From the NCBI GenBank assembly GCA_029907255.1, contig JARYMF010000010.1:58513-122512 (forward strand): a DNA stretch of 64,000 nt. Reading direction: 5' to 3'. Both the position numbers and the translations under genes were made by a program. The DNA comes from Armatimonadota bacterium. Its GTDB lineage: Bacteria > Armatimonadota > UBA5829 > DTJY01. Below are positions 1 to 9,780 of the stretch, piece by piece. The notes under the pieces were generated by a model. The model was not told where the DNA came from, ran no database searches, and saw only the letters and a list, made by a program, of their open reading frames with translations. Position 1 is the stretch's first letter. Every line of letters begins with the position of its first letter.

Positions 1-1481
1 TGCTTAAGGAAGATATTCCCAAGATTCACATGGGCTCGCGCCTGATTGGGCTCAACTCGCAACGAAGCACGATAGAATAAGACAGCTTCGTCTAAACGTC
101 CCGCCTCTTCAAGTGCCGCACCAAGATTATTGTATGTGAAATAATTGCCTTTCGTCACCCTCAATGCATGCTGGAATAGCCTAACCCCATCATGCCAATA
201 GCAAACCTGAACCCATGTGCAAACAGCAAAAACTGCCAGCGAAATAACAGATGCAGCCGGTAAAATGGTTTGCGGGCGAATTTGGCTTCTGCCATTTGCC
301 ACTGACATCCGATTATTATCGCAAAAACATCCAACCAAGTCGGGCACGCCCCATGCAATCATTATGAAAAGACCAATAAGTGGGATATATGTAAACCGGT
401 CAGCCATGGCATGGGCGCCGAACTTCACGATACCGGACACAGGTATAAGCGTGCCAGTGTACCAGAACCACCCAACGGCGATGTATGGGTGCCGACGAAA
501 ACTGAGACACGCCAAAAGTGTTATGCACAATAGTGCCAATCCTGCACCTATCAATTGCAAAGTAGGAATTGTCGCGCCGGGATGCGGATAAAAAACAGCC
601 AAGTCCCTTGGCCAGAACATTTTCACAACGTAAACAACATACGACACCATGGCATTTGCTATTCTAACGCCAAGCGAGAATTCTGCCCGCACATCAAGCG
701 CTTCTCCCTTCCCTTGGGCGACGTATGCAATAGCACTTGCAACCGCTGAAAGCAGAAAAAGAGGAATTTTTTCAACCACAAGGTTTGAAGATAAAGCACT
801 TGCCTGGGTTTGACGGCCAGCAAGGCCTGTACCTTTCTCTTTTGGAGGGATGTTCGAACGAAAAATCCGTCCAATTGGCCAATAATCAAGCAGAAGGAGC
901 ACAAAGGGAAGAGTCACTACCATCGGCTTCGACATCAGGCCAAGGGCAAAGAAAACAACAACGAGAGCATATCTGCCAAATTTGGGAATTTTGACATATT
1001 CAACGTAAGCCAATACTGTAAGTAAGAAGAAAAATGTGCTTAGAACATCCTTTCTCTCCGCAATCCACGCTACCGACTCCACATGAAGCGGATGGATGCC
1101 AAAAAGAGCAGCAACCAATGCACTTCTCCAGATTGAAAGGGTTGCGGTTTTGAGCACCAAAAAGAGCAAAATTGTATTTAGAATGTGAAAAAGCAGATTA
1201 GTAAGGTGGTATCCGAAAGGGTTCAACCCCCAGATATCATAATCCAACATGTAGGAAAGCCAGACTAATGGATGCCAAAAGCATTGGTCGAAGGTCGTGA
1301 AAGCCCACTTGATATTCTCGAGCGTTAATCCTGCTTTCACATGGTTGTTCTGCGTCACATAGACAACATCGTCGCAGTTTATAAATTTGGCGCCCAGTAT
1401 TGGGAGAAATGCTACTGCTGTGAGTACTAAAAGAAAAAGCGCAATTATAAAATTAAGCCGGTGATTTGACTGCTTTCCCAT
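1..1481 (-). CDS. TMTC-like membrane protein with TPRs (partial, C-terminus off window)
   Basis: An open frame runs from ATG at 1481 off the left edge (about 493 codons). The start reads MGKQSNHRLNFIIALF, then a first loop with a DD pair (INCDDVVYV), FWHPLVWLSYM, HPLHVESVAWIAERKDVLS and MADRFTYIPLIGLF. These are the signatures of the family related to eukaryotic TMTC proteins: multi-pass GT-C-like O-mannosyltransferases with a C-terminal TPR region. TPRs begin near residue 440 (YNNLGAALEEAGRLDEAVLF) and continue beyond the edge. The closest relatives in the window are the genes at 7751 and 9781. It lies 41 bp downstream of the preceding array gene, so it is probably co-transcribed. A glycosyltransferase role is inferred; donor and acceptor are unknown. 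Confidence 0.85.
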   Translation of the reverse strand, partial: MGKQSNHRLNFIIALFLLVLTAVAFLPILGAKFINCDDVVYVTQNNHVKAGLTLENIKWAFTTFDQCFWHPLVWLSYMLDYDIWGLNPFGYHLTNLLFHILNTILLFLVLKTATLSIWRSALVAALFGIHPLHVESVAWIAERKDVLSTFFFLLTVLAYVEYVKIPKFGRYALVVVFFALGLMSKPMVVTLPFVLLLLDYWPIGRIFRSNIPPKEKGTGLAGRQTQASALSSNLVVEKIPLFLLSAVASAIAYVAQGKGEALDVRAEFSLGVRIANAMVSYVVYVVKMFWPRDLAVFYPHPGATIPTLQLIGAGLALLCITLLACLSFRRHPYIAVGWFWYTGTLIPVSGIVKFGAHAMADRFTYIPLIGLFIMIAWGVPDLVGCFCDNNRMSVANGRSQIRPQTILPAASVISLAVFAVCTWVQVCYWHDGVRLFQHALRVTKGNYFTYNNLGAALEEAGRLDEAVLFYRASLRVEPNQARAHVNLGNIFLK

Positions 1482-1522
1482 GAGAAATACAGAAAAGAAA
1501 TGCTTTTTCAAAAAAACAAAAA

Positions 1523-3574
1523 CTATTGCTTTGGTATTTTGTGCGAAAGCGCTTTAATGAAATCAGGATTTGGCTTGATTCCATATTTCTGGGCTAGCTC
1601 CACTTCCTTTAAAGCAGACGCATAATCGCCCTTTTCGAAAAGTACCACTGCAAGGTTATTGTGTGCCTCGGCGAGGTCGGGCTTTATGTAGATTGCCTTC
1701 CGATACGCGCTTTCCGCCTCATCCAATTTGCCCTTGCGTTTATACATTAGCCCCAAACAATAATAAACATTTGGGTCGCTCGGATTCATTTTCGATAATT
1801 TCAGGAAATGCGATATTGCTTCGTCAAGCTTCCCTTGGCGCGCTAGAACCAACGCAAGATTGTACCTTGCCACGGCGAAATCTGGGTCTAAATGCAAAGC
1901 CATTGAGTAGCGCATGACGGCGGCATCAAGCATTCCTAAACGCTCAACCACAGCGCCTAAATTATTCTGCGCCTCAGCGGAGTTTGGATGGTCTGCAGCT
2001 ATATCGCTGTATACATCCATAGCCTCAACGTACCTGCCTGCCTGCACCAGGGCTTCTCCTAATTTATCACGGGCGTACTCATAACTCGGATTCAGTTTTA
2101 TAGCCTCCATGAACTGAACTACCGCATCATTGTACCTGCCCATTTCCATAAAGCTATATCCCATATTAGCTGGGCCCTCGGCGGTAATTGGCGGAACTGG
2201 ATATGGGACAAGCGAAACAAGGGCGGATGGCACAACGCATAGAGCAGCCGTGGTTAACACTTTCGAATTTCTTGAACAAAATGAATCTATAATGCGAACT
2301 ACGCCAAAGCCAGCCAAAACCGCCAAAGCAGGCACGGCTGGCGCTCTATACCTGGAAGATACAAAGAAAACCAGCATGCCAACAAACACACTAAGAGCAT
2401 AAATTGCAAGCAATCCTGCTTCCTTTATACCTTCTCGGCATGAGAAAACATAGCCGAGCACGCCCAAACCAAAAATCACCCAAAAAGGAATAAAAAGAGC
2501 TCGGAGCGCTGGCACGAACTTCCGCTCAAGGTAAAAATTATAATTACACGGCGCTTCCCTGTTGTGGACAGACCAAATGACTTTTTTCCCGATGAGGCAG
2601 ATATATGCTGCTGGGTGCTCACGGATGAAACTCAATCCACGTCCGAGCCAGTAAGCTGAGGACTCGGATGCAGTCACCTTCCTCTTGAGCGCTTTTGCTG
2701 CCAGCGCCATCTCTTCTTTTTGCTGCTCCATAATAGAAGTTGTTAATCCTGACGGAATAGCGCAAATTCCCATGGCCTCTGGGTTATTCCCATGCCAGAA
2801 AGTCATGCCGTAATTTGTTGAAATAGGTACAAATTCCCCACTTACCGCATAGTTCCGAACCGTTACTGGCAATATAGCAAGTGAAATCCCTGCAAGCAAC
2901 GGGATGAATACTATTGAAAAACTACGATGCTTATTTAAATAGAGCCAAACTAAAGCAAATACGATAAAGATAAATATAACAGGCCGACATATCGCAGATA
3001 ATCCCAGCAAAATTCCAACGACAAGAAATTTAAAAGGCGAGGGCTGGTCAAGGGCTAACAGAAGAAGGAAAATTGATAACAAACTTAGAGTTATTCCGAG
3101 GGTCTCGCTTAGAAGCTTGGACTCCAAATACGCGACTGGTGCATAGAAAAGAAGTAACATCATTGACACAATGCCAGCCCAATGGCCAAATAATCTTCTC
3201 CCGAGCAGGTAGACAAGCATAATATTGAAGACGCCCAAAATTGCCTGAAAAATATAGACCACTACCAGCTTGTGACCGACGACTCCGTAAATCATCGCAA
3301 GCAAATAAGGATACAGCGGCGCAAGGTAGAATGGCAACTGCCCATAGCCTTTCCCTGCGGTGATTCTCTGCGCCCAGGCGTCGTAATATGCCGAGTCACC
3401 CACCAACACAGAGTAATACGGAATGTGAGCCTTATATTGAATAAGATAGATAACTCGAAAGGTTACTGCCACTACCAGTACCAAGGCAATCGCAAGCCAC
3501 TCTTGGCGGCTGAGCTTTCCTGTGGCGGGCTTGGAATTCGCACGTAGAACTTTCTTTCGCTTTGTGGCAGGCAT
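1523..3574 (-). CDS. PMT_2-like GT-C glycosyltransferase with six C-terminal TPRs
   Basis: 683 aa from ATG at 3574; a TTG nine bases upstream is also possible, with GGAGG lying 12 nt before the ATG and 3 nt before the TTG. A basic N-terminus (KRKK) precedes about ten membrane helices. The first extracytoplasmic loop holds VGDSAYYDAWAQRI, the Asp-containing position where GT39/ArnT-type enzymes carry catalytic acid. FFVSSRYRAPAVPAL closes the membrane part. About six TPRs start near residue 470 and end in a conserved tail (ALKEVELAQKYGIKPNP). It is closely paralogous to the next two upstream genes. Probable role: transfer of a sugar from a lipid-linked donor to exported protein or glycan; the substrate is unknown. 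Confidence 0.8.
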   Translation of the reverse strand: MPATKRKKVLRANSKPATGKLSRQEWLAIALVLVVAVTFRVIYLIQYKAHIPYYSVLVGDSAYYDAWAQRITAGKGYGQLPFYLAPLYPYLLAMIYGVVGHKLVVVYIFQAILGVFNIMLVYLLGRRLFGHWAGIVSMMLLLFYAPVAYLESKLLSETLGITLSLLSIFLLLLALDQPSPFKFLVVGILLGLSAICRPVIFIFIVFALVWLYLNKHRSFSIVFIPLLAGISLAILPVTVRNYAVSGEFVPISTNYGMTFWHGNNPEAMGICAIPSGLTTSIMEQQKEEMALAAKALKRKVTASESSAYWLGRGLSFIREHPAAYICLIGKKVIWSVHNREAPCNYNFYLERKFVPALRALFIPFWVIFGLGVLGYVFSCREGIKEAGLLAIYALSVFVGMLVFFVSSRYRAPAVPALAVLAGFGVVRIIDSFCSRNSKVLTTAALCVVPSALVSLVPYPVPPITAEGPANMGYSFMEMGRYNDAVVQFMEAIKLNPSYEYARDKLGEALVQAGRYVEAMDVYSDIAADHPNSAEAQNNLGAVVERLGMLDAAVMRYSMALHLDPDFAVARYNLALVLARQGKLDEAISHFLKLSKMNPSDPNVYYCLGLMYKRKGKLDEAESAYRKAIYIKPDLAEAHNNLAVVLFEKGDYASALKEVELAQKYGIKPNPDFIKALSHKIPKQ

Positions 3575-3622
3575 TCGTGGCAAAACCCTCCACGAAGGTT
3601 GTTAACGTTAGTCAACTAGAGC

Positions 3623-3652
3623 AGTGTAATTGATAAACACCCATGGTGTCAA
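3623..3652 (-). promoter_or_regulatory. Sigma-70 promoter inside the TPR/GT-C array
   Basis: On the minus strand, -35 TTGACA (3647-3652) and -10 TACACT (3623-3628) are separated by 18 bp. It lies in the 165-bp gap, the largest gap in the array, upstream of the gene ending at 1523. That gene and the next can therefore probably be transcribed independently of the main promoter. Confidence 0.65.
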
Positions 3653-3739
3653 ACGAGACTAACCCTGGCGTCTTCCATTTAACCTGCAGGGGATCAAATG
3701 ATTTGAGGATAATATTTCTGAATATCTCTGGCGGTGCAA

Positions 3740-5782
3740 TTACTCACTCTCAGGCTTTGGCATTTTCTGTGATAGCGCCTGAATAAAATCTGAGTTTGGC
3801 TCCATGCCATACTTTCTTGCAAGAATGACCTCGCGCCATGCTTTGGCATAATCCCCACTTCTAAAATAAGCCACAGCCAAATTGTTGTGTGCCTCTGCTA
3901 GGTCAGGTTTGAGCCTAATCACTTCGAGGTATTCGCAAATCGCATCTTTGGCCCTGCCAGCTTGATAAAGAACATTGCCAAGCGACAAGCGAATTTTTGG
4001 GTCTTCCGGCTCCAAAGCAACAGCAGCCGAGTAATGTTCGATTGCCTCATCAAACTTACCTTTCTGAGCTAGCGAATCGGCAAGCAGAACGTGCGCGATT
4101 GCAAAGTTAGGTGCAATCCTCACAGCCTCATAAAACTCCATGATAGCCTCGTCCTCATTGCCCTGCTGTTTAAGCGCCATCCCAAGGTTCTTATGTGCCA
4201 TAACATCCCTGGGATTTACAGCAAGCACCTGTCTAAACTCCTCAATCGCCTCGTCAAGCTTCCCCTGCCTGGCAAGGGCAATTCCTAGGTTATTTCGCAC
4301 ATATGTATAGTCAGGTTTCATATCCAGTGCTCGCTCAAATTGCGAGATTGCCTCATCAAGCTTGCCTACGGCCAGGTAGCTAACACCAAGATTTCCTGGA
4401 CCTTCAGGCGTTACAGCAGGGATTGGGTAAGGAACAAGAGACAGCGCCAAGATTGGAACCACGCAACCAACCAGCCGCACTAACACACCAATGTCTCGCT
4501 CCCGAGCAGCTTTCAGCGCTTGGACAACCCCAAACCCGGCAAATATCGCCAGTGCCGGTACTGCTGGAGCTCTGTATCTAGAACTAACCGAAAAGATGAC
4601 CAGGCTAAGGAATATGGAAACCACATAAAGGGCAACTAGGTTTGTCTCTCGAGGCATGCCTTTTAAAAGCCCTCGAAGGAAACCAAAGAGTGCTAAGCCG
4701 GCAAGCAAAGGAAATGGCAAAACTAAAAAACGCAGTATGGGTATAATTTCTTGCTCAAGGTAAAAGTTATAGCTACATCTTGATTCCCTATTGTGGAGAG
4801 ACCAAACCACCTTGCGCACTAGAAGCCATACAAATTCACCAGGGTGGTCGCGAATAAACTTAATACCTTGCCCAAACCAATATGCAGCAGATTCAGACTG
4901 CTTCACTGGATGGCCGAGAGCTTTAGCCGCAAGAGCCATCTCTTCTTCGCGCTGGGCACCTATCGAACCGCTGAACCCCGGAAGCGGCGCAGAAACGCCG
5001 TTTGCATACTCGTTATTTCCCTGAGCAAAGACGATGCCTCCATTTGACGAAATCAAGACAAAGTCATTACCAACAAAGTAGTTTCGCATGGTGACCGGCA
5101 ATATCGCTAATACGACTCCAAGCACCATTGGAAGAACACTTTTTGCTAAGGAACCTGTTTCCCGCTGTGATAGGAATACCCACCCGATAAATATGACAGC
5201 AGTTAAAAGTGCGTTCGCTCTGCACACCGCACTCAAGCCTAGTAGGATTCCACAAACAAGGAATTTTGGTACACTTTGCCGCTCAAGCGCGATCAGCAAT
5301 AAAAGAATGGACCCAAGGTTCAGCGCTACCGAAAGCGTCTCGGTCATAATCTTTGGTTCAAGATAGATTAGAGGTCCGTAAAAGAGCATGAAGATAACCG
5401 CGAAAATTCCCGAAGTATGCCCCACAAGCTTTCGTGCAATCAAGTAGACCATGAATGTATTAAGGACTCCCAGGATCATTTGAAAAACATAAACCAAAGC
5501 TAGGTTGTGGCCGAAAACCCTGTATACCAGCGCAAGCACATATGGGTAGAGCGGCGCCATATAGAAAGGCATTGGACCAAATCCCTTTCCACTCGCCACC
5601 CTTTGCGCCCAGACATCATAATAGTAGGAGTCCACAATCACTTGGCTAAAATATGGCGCATTAGCTTTGTATTGGAGAAAATAAACAATCCTGAGAAGGA
5701 TTGCCAAGAAAAGAACAACTCCAAGGGCGAGGTTCATCTTCCGCCGTTCAGTAGACATCTTCTTTATGTTCTTATTCACCAT
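3740..5782 (-). CDS. PMT_2-like GT-C glycosyltransferase with six C-terminal TPRs
   Basis: 680 aa from ATG at 5782, preceded by TGGAAAG; the frame also has a GTG at 5812 and an ATG at 5758, so the start is not certain. The order of parts matches its neighbour: basic N-terminus, first loop VIVDSYYYDVWAQRV, WFGQGIKFIRDHPGEF, FSVSSRYRAPAVPAL, then six regular TPRs from about residue 465 (NNLGIALARQGKLDEAIEEF is typical). The tail AWREVILARKYGMEPN is shared with the whole array. The protein is expected in the inner membrane with the TPR part as a soluble interaction arm. GT-C fold and sugar transfer are family-based inference; the acceptor is not visible. Confidence 0.8.
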   Translation of the reverse strand: MVNKNIKKMSTERRKMNLALGVVLFLAILLRIVYFLQYKANAPYFSQVIVDSYYYDVWAQRVASGKGFGPMPFYMAPLYPYVLALVYRVFGHNLALVYVFQMILGVLNTFMVYLIARKLVGHTSGIFAVIFMLFYGPLIYLEPKIMTETLSVALNLGSILLLLIALERQSVPKFLVCGILLGLSAVCRANALLTAVIFIGWVFLSQRETGSLAKSVLPMVLGVVLAILPVTMRNYFVGNDFVLISSNGGIVFAQGNNEYANGVSAPLPGFSGSIGAQREEEMALAAKALGHPVKQSESAAYWFGQGIKFIRDHPGEFVWLLVRKVVWSLHNRESRCSYNFYLEQEIIPILRFLVLPFPLLAGLALFGFLRGLLKGMPRETNLVALYVVSIFLSLVIFSVSSRYRAPAVPALAIFAGFGVVQALKAARERDIGVLVRLVGCVVPILALSLVPYPIPAVTPEGPGNLGVSYLAVGKLDEAISQFERALDMKPDYTYVRNNLGIALARQGKLDEAIEEFRQVLAVNPRDVMAHKNLGMALKQQGNEDEAIMEFYEAVRIAPNFAIAHVLLADSLAQKGKFDEAIEHYSAAVALEPEDPKIRLSLGNVLYQAGRAKDAICEYLEVIRLKPDLAEAHNNLAVAYFRSGDYAKAWREVILARKYGMEPNSDFIQALSQKMPKPESE

Positions 5783-5809
5783 GCACTTTCCAGAAAGCAC
5801 TTTTGAAAC

Positions 5810-5853
5810 CACGCTAGCGTGCGGTCAAAATTGCAAACCTGGCATTAATGCCA
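5810..5853. promoter_or_regulatory. Two perfect palindromes before a GT-C/TPR gene
   Basis: CACGCTAGCGTG (5810-5821) and TGGCATTAATGCCA (5840-5853) are perfect inverted repeats in the 80-bp gap upstream of the gene starting at 5782. They could be operator sites or form mRNA hairpins between the two genes. No binding protein is known. Confidence 0.4.
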
Positions 5854-5862
5854 ACCATGCCT

Positions 5863-7710
5863 TTACTCGGGCTCCGGCATCATGCTCGTGAGTGCCCGGA
5901 TAAAAGAAGGATCACATGTTCCACCATTTTCATGACAAAGGCGGACTTCGCGCCATGCACCTGAGTAATCACCTGTAACAAAGAGCGCAACCGCCAGGTT
6001 ATTGTGTGCCTCAGCGTTGAACGGGTTAAGGCGAAGTGACTTGGCAAAACTTGGTATGGCTTCGGCGAATTTTTGCTGTCGAGCAAGCGCCATCCCAAGC
6101 CCGAAATAGGCAGACCAATCGCTTGGATTGATACTAATAGCTTTCTTGTACTCTGCCTCAGCTTCCCGAAGCCTACCTTGCCGAAGAAATGCTTCCCCAA
6201 GATTCTTATGGGCAACCGCAAAACCAGGCTTCATTTTGAGAGCTTCTCTAAACTGCTGGATTGCCTTATCGATTTGTCCGTTTATCAGATAACTCACTCC
6301 AAGGTCCACGGGCGCCTCAGGTGTCACATGCGGGATTGGATAGGGCACGAGCGATGGGAGAAAAGCGCCAACCAAACAGCATAGTGCAATTGCAAACACC
6401 GTTATGCTGCGTTCGCGCCAATAATTCACCATTTCTGCAAGCCCATAGCCAGCGAAAATTCCTAGAAAAGGCACGGCAGGAAGGCGGTAACGAGACGTGA
6501 CAAAGAAAGCTAAAAGCACAATAAACGTGGAAAGCACATACAACGAGACAAGCATGGCTTCTTTTTTGGCTTTCTCCGCAAGAGACCGCAAAAAACCAAA
6601 GAAACCCAGCCCAAAAATGAGTGCAAAAGGCACAGGCAACCATCGCAGAAATGGAACAAGCTGCTTCTCAAGATACAAGTTATAGCTACATGGAGATTCT
6701 TGATTGTGGAGGGACCAAATCAACCTACGACCAGTAAGCTTGGCAAACAAGAGCGGCTTTTCCCAAATAAACCTTAGCCCCTGTTTAAGCCAATATGCCG
6801 ATGCCTCTGAAGGTTTAAGTTGCCGACCAAGCCTTCTACTCGCTATTGCTATCTCCTCAGCCTGCTGGTCCATTATCGAGCCAGTAAAGCCCGGCAGAAC
6901 CACCATGCATGCCCCATCTGCTTGCGCATTATTTCCTTGAGCGAATGTAACTCCTACGTTCGTTGAGATGAGAGCAAAGTCTTTGCCTATGAACTGATTG
7001 CGCCCCGCGACAAAGAGTAACGGAACCATAAGCCCAATAAGCACCCAAGCGGCAGCACTTTGCCTTTTCTCGACCCGCGACCACCAAAGCCAGCCAAGCA
7101 CCAAAATTGCCGTGAGAAGCGCGGTTGGCCTGCAGACCGCAGTCAATCCTAGAGCAAAGCCAACTACCAAGTACTTCCAAGCGGCAGGTTTATCCACCGC
7201 TTTTAGCAAAATTAGTACAGATGCTAGGCTCAGGGTAATAGCTAAAGTCTCGCTCAGTATTTTGGCCTCGAAAAACATCAGGGGTGCATAAAGAGTAAGG
7301 ATAATAATAGCAAGCAAGCCTGAGATATGGCCGAATAGCCGACGCCCTATCAAATAAACAAGCGCCAAATTCAATACACCAAGCACTGCTTGGAAAGCGT
7401 AAACAACAGTAAAATTTCGACCAACGCCCATATAGATTAATGCGAGAAAATACGGGTAAAGCGGTGCAAGATAGAAAGGCTTTGAGCCATATCCTATTCC
7501 TCTTGCTATCCTTTGCGCCCAATCATCATAATACTGTGAGTCCACTATTAAGCCAGAGTAATATGGAACGTTAGCCTTGTATTGAACAAGATAGGCAACT
7601 CGGAGCAGTGCACACGCCAGGAGCACGATACATAAAGCTATAACTTGCCTGTTAGCAACAGGTACGCTACTTGAAACGGCCTCTTTCTTCTTGCGCTTCT
7701 TACTCGGCAT
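5863..7710 (-). CDS. PMT_2-like GT-C glycosyltransferase with four TPRs
   Basis: 615 aa from ATG at 7710, chosen because GAGGG lies 7 nt upstream; an in-frame ATG at 7722 has no ribosome site. The basic leader (PSKKRKKKE) is followed by about ten helices and the loop motif LIVDSQYYDDWAQRI. VFFVTSRYRLPAVPFL-type sequence marks the end of the membrane part. This is the shortest PMT_2-like member: only about four TPRs against six in its paralogues, with the same AHNNLAVALF tail. The last repeat diverges (LCHENGGTCDPSFIRAL). It lies 40 bp after the gene ending at 7751, so the two are probably one transcript. The function is inferred as in the paralogues. Confidence 0.8.
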   Translation of the reverse strand: MPSKKRKKKEAVSSSVPVANRQVIALCIVLLACALLRVAYLVQYKANVPYYSGLIVDSQYYDDWAQRIARGIGYGSKPFYLAPLYPYFLALIYMGVGRNFTVVYAFQAVLGVLNLALVYLIGRRLFGHISGLLAIIILTLYAPLMFFEAKILSETLAITLSLASVLILLKAVDKPAAWKYLVVGFALGLTAVCRPTALLTAILVLGWLWWSRVEKRQSAAAWVLIGLMVPLLFVAGRNQFIGKDFALISTNVGVTFAQGNNAQADGACMVVLPGFTGSIMDQQAEEIAIASRRLGRQLKPSEASAYWLKQGLRFIWEKPLLFAKLTGRRLIWSLHNQESPCSYNLYLEKQLVPFLRWLPVPFALIFGLGFFGFLRSLAEKAKKEAMLVSLYVLSTFIVLLAFFVTSRYRLPAVPFLGIFAGYGLAEMVNYWRERSITVFAIALCCLVGAFLPSLVPYPIPHVTPEAPVDLGVSYLINGQIDKAIQQFREALKMKPGFAVAHKNLGEAFLRQGRLREAEAEYKKAISINPSDWSAYFGLGMALARQQKFAEAIPSFAKSLRLNPFNAEAHNNLAVALFVTGDYSGAWREVRLCHENGGTCDPSFIRALTSMMPEPE

Positions 7711-7750
7711 AGCAACCCTCATGTCACATTCAGCAAATTAACACTTCAAC

Positions 7751-9769
7751 TTAATTAGGTGCGACTGATGTCTCATGATTAGCTTTAGATTTTCTGTATT
7801 CGGTGTTAATTATCCTTACAAGCTCTGGATTTGGAGCATAGCCATATTTACGGCAGAGTTCAATTTCGTGCAAGGCCTCAGCATACTTTCCATGCACAGC
7901 TAGAATCACTGCAAGGCCATAGTGTGCCTCCGCCATTTGCGGCTGAATGGAAATTGCACGATGCAGATGCTTTTCCGCACTGCGGAAGTCACGCTTCTGA
8001 ATAAGCAATAAGCCTAGGTTGCACAAGACATCCGCGTCCCAAGGGTTGAGGCGCAAAGCTTCTTTATAGTGGGCGACGGCATCATCAAAACGACCAATTT
8101 CGGAGAGTAGGAGCGCCAAATTGTAGTGAGCCTCCGCATAGTTTGGATTCGCGGCGATTGATTTTTGATATTCTTCAATTGCCTCGTTGATTTTCCCTTT
8201 GCTAGCAAGAATAGAAGCAAGGTTGTTGTGTGCTTCGGCAAAGTCAGGCTTTATCTGAACAGCGGCAATGTAATGTTCGACCGCCTCATCAATATTGCCA
8301 ACCTTCTTCAGCGCACGCCCAAGATTTAAATGTGCAAACGGATATCGAGGTTCGATTTCTAGCGCTCTTGAGTACCAAATAATTGCATCATCAACCCGAT
8401 TCATGCATTCATACGCAAGCCCTAGGTTATTGCATGCCAATGCATTTTTGGACGTAACCGCAATTGCACGCTTGAATAATTTGATATTATCATGCCAGTA
8501 ACCAACTTGTATCCAGGTGCACAAAGCAAAAGCTGCTATGCAGGCGCTGGCAGTGAATATAAGAATAGGCGACCTCTTATTTTCGCTTTCATTGCTTGCC
8601 TCATCCAACCATGCTCTACATATTAAATCCGGCAACCCCCAAGCAGTCATTATGAAAAGACCAATAAGCGGCACATATGTGAATCTATCTGCCATGGAAA
8701 ACATGCCAACTTGCACAAAGCCAATCACTGGCACCAATGTGCCAAGATACCAGAGCCATCCAACGGTCATGTAAGGCATTCTTTTAGAAGACCTCAAGGC
8801 AAACACAGAGACTAATAACAGAATGACACCCGCCGTAATAGCCTGCCAAATTGGAAGGTTATGGCCAGGATGTGGATAGAATGCAGAAAGATTTCGTGGC
8901 CAAATCATCTTCCATATGTAACCCACGTAGGAAACAACAGCATTCCCAAAACGGATGCCAAATGGAAATCCACCGCTCAGCGCATTGTTCGATTCCTGCA
9001 TCACGTATGCTAAAACCGAAAATACTGCTGAAAGGATAAATAAAGGTATTTTTTCAATCACTAGTTGCGAGACTGGTGTCTCCTTGTCCTCTGAAGAACT
9101 AGTCGGTTGCGGCAACCGAACAAAGGCAGTGCGCCGGAGTGGCCACCAGTCAAGGAGTAGGAGGAGAAATGGAAGCGTAACAAGCATTGGCTTGGACATC
9201 AAACCAAGGATAAAGAATACAATTATGGGTAAGTAAGTCCTAACACGCGGAGAATGAACATATCGCAAATATGCCAAGAATGTAAGCATCCAGAATAAAG
9301 TGCTCAGAAGATCCTTTCTCTCAGCCACCCATGCTACCGATTCCACATGAAGTGGGTGAATGGCAAACAATCCCGCGACAAAAGCACTTCGCCAGGCTGA
9401 TTTCGTAGCTTTTGACAGGAAGCTAAATAGCAACAAGGTGTTGAATATGTGTAGCAATAGGTTTGTAAGGTGAAAACCCCTCGGCGACGAGCCTTGAAGC
9501 TTGACATCCACCATATAGGAAAGCCAAACGATGGGATGCCAAAATCCAGCATAGTTTGTCGTTAATGCCCATTTAATGTCATCAAGAGTCGGTGGATGCT
9601 GGAGGCGGGGATTCTCCACGATATAGGCTTGGTCATCAAAAACAAAGCCGTGGCCCTGCACTTGCCAAAAGGCAGCGATTGTCAAAATAACAAGAAGCAA
9701 GCCAAGTATTATATTGACACGCCGAAATTTAGGACTTTCTTTAATTTCAACTTGTGGTTCTCGAGACAT
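7751..9769 (-). CDS. TMTC-like membrane protein with TPRs
   Basis: 672 aa from ATG at 9769, with GAAGG 8 nt upstream; a TTG at 9784 that overlaps the previous stop is less likely. TM1 is near residues 20-40, followed by GFVFDDQAYIVENPRLQHP with the DD pair of the first loop, FWHPIVWLSYMVD, HPLHVESVAWVAERKDLLS and MADRFTYVPLIGLF. These conserved stretches resemble the N-terminal part and the DUF1736-type centre of TMTC O-mannosyltransferases. About seven TPRs start near residue 440. The tail ALHEIELCRKYGYAPNP is shared with all complete array members. A membrane glycosyltransferase role is family inference. Confidence 0.82.
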   Translation of the reverse strand: MSREPQVEIKESPKFRRVNIILGLLLVILTIAAFWQVQGHGFVFDDQAYIVENPRLQHPPTLDDIKWALTTNYAGFWHPIVWLSYMVDVKLQGSSPRGFHLTNLLLHIFNTLLLFSFLSKATKSAWRSAFVAGLFAIHPLHVESVAWVAERKDLLSTLFWMLTFLAYLRYVHSPRVRTYLPIIVFFILGLMSKPMLVTLPFLLLLLDWWPLRRTAFVRLPQPTSSSEDKETPVSQLVIEKIPLFILSAVFSVLAYVMQESNNALSGGFPFGIRFGNAVVSYVGYIWKMIWPRNLSAFYPHPGHNLPIWQAITAGVILLLVSVFALRSSKRMPYMTVGWLWYLGTLVPVIGFVQVGMFSMADRFTYVPLIGLFIMTAWGLPDLICRAWLDEASNESENKRSPILIFTASACIAAFALCTWIQVGYWHDNIKLFKRAIAVTSKNALACNNLGLAYECMNRVDDAIIWYSRALEIEPRYPFAHLNLGRALKKVGNIDEAVEHYIAAVQIKPDFAEAHNNLASILASKGKINEAIEEYQKSIAANPNYAEAHYNLALLLSEIGRFDDAVAHYKEALRLNPWDADVLCNLGLLLIQKRDFRSAEKHLHRAISIQPQMAEAHYGLAVILAVHGKYAEALHEIELCRKYGYAPNPELVRIINTEYRKSKANHETSVAPN

Positions 9770-9780
9770 GCAAAACGCCT

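Noticed and set aside
217..591. Plus-strand open frames in 161-1025
   Set aside because: All lie opposite the partial TMTC-like gene, which has clear family motifs on the minus strand.
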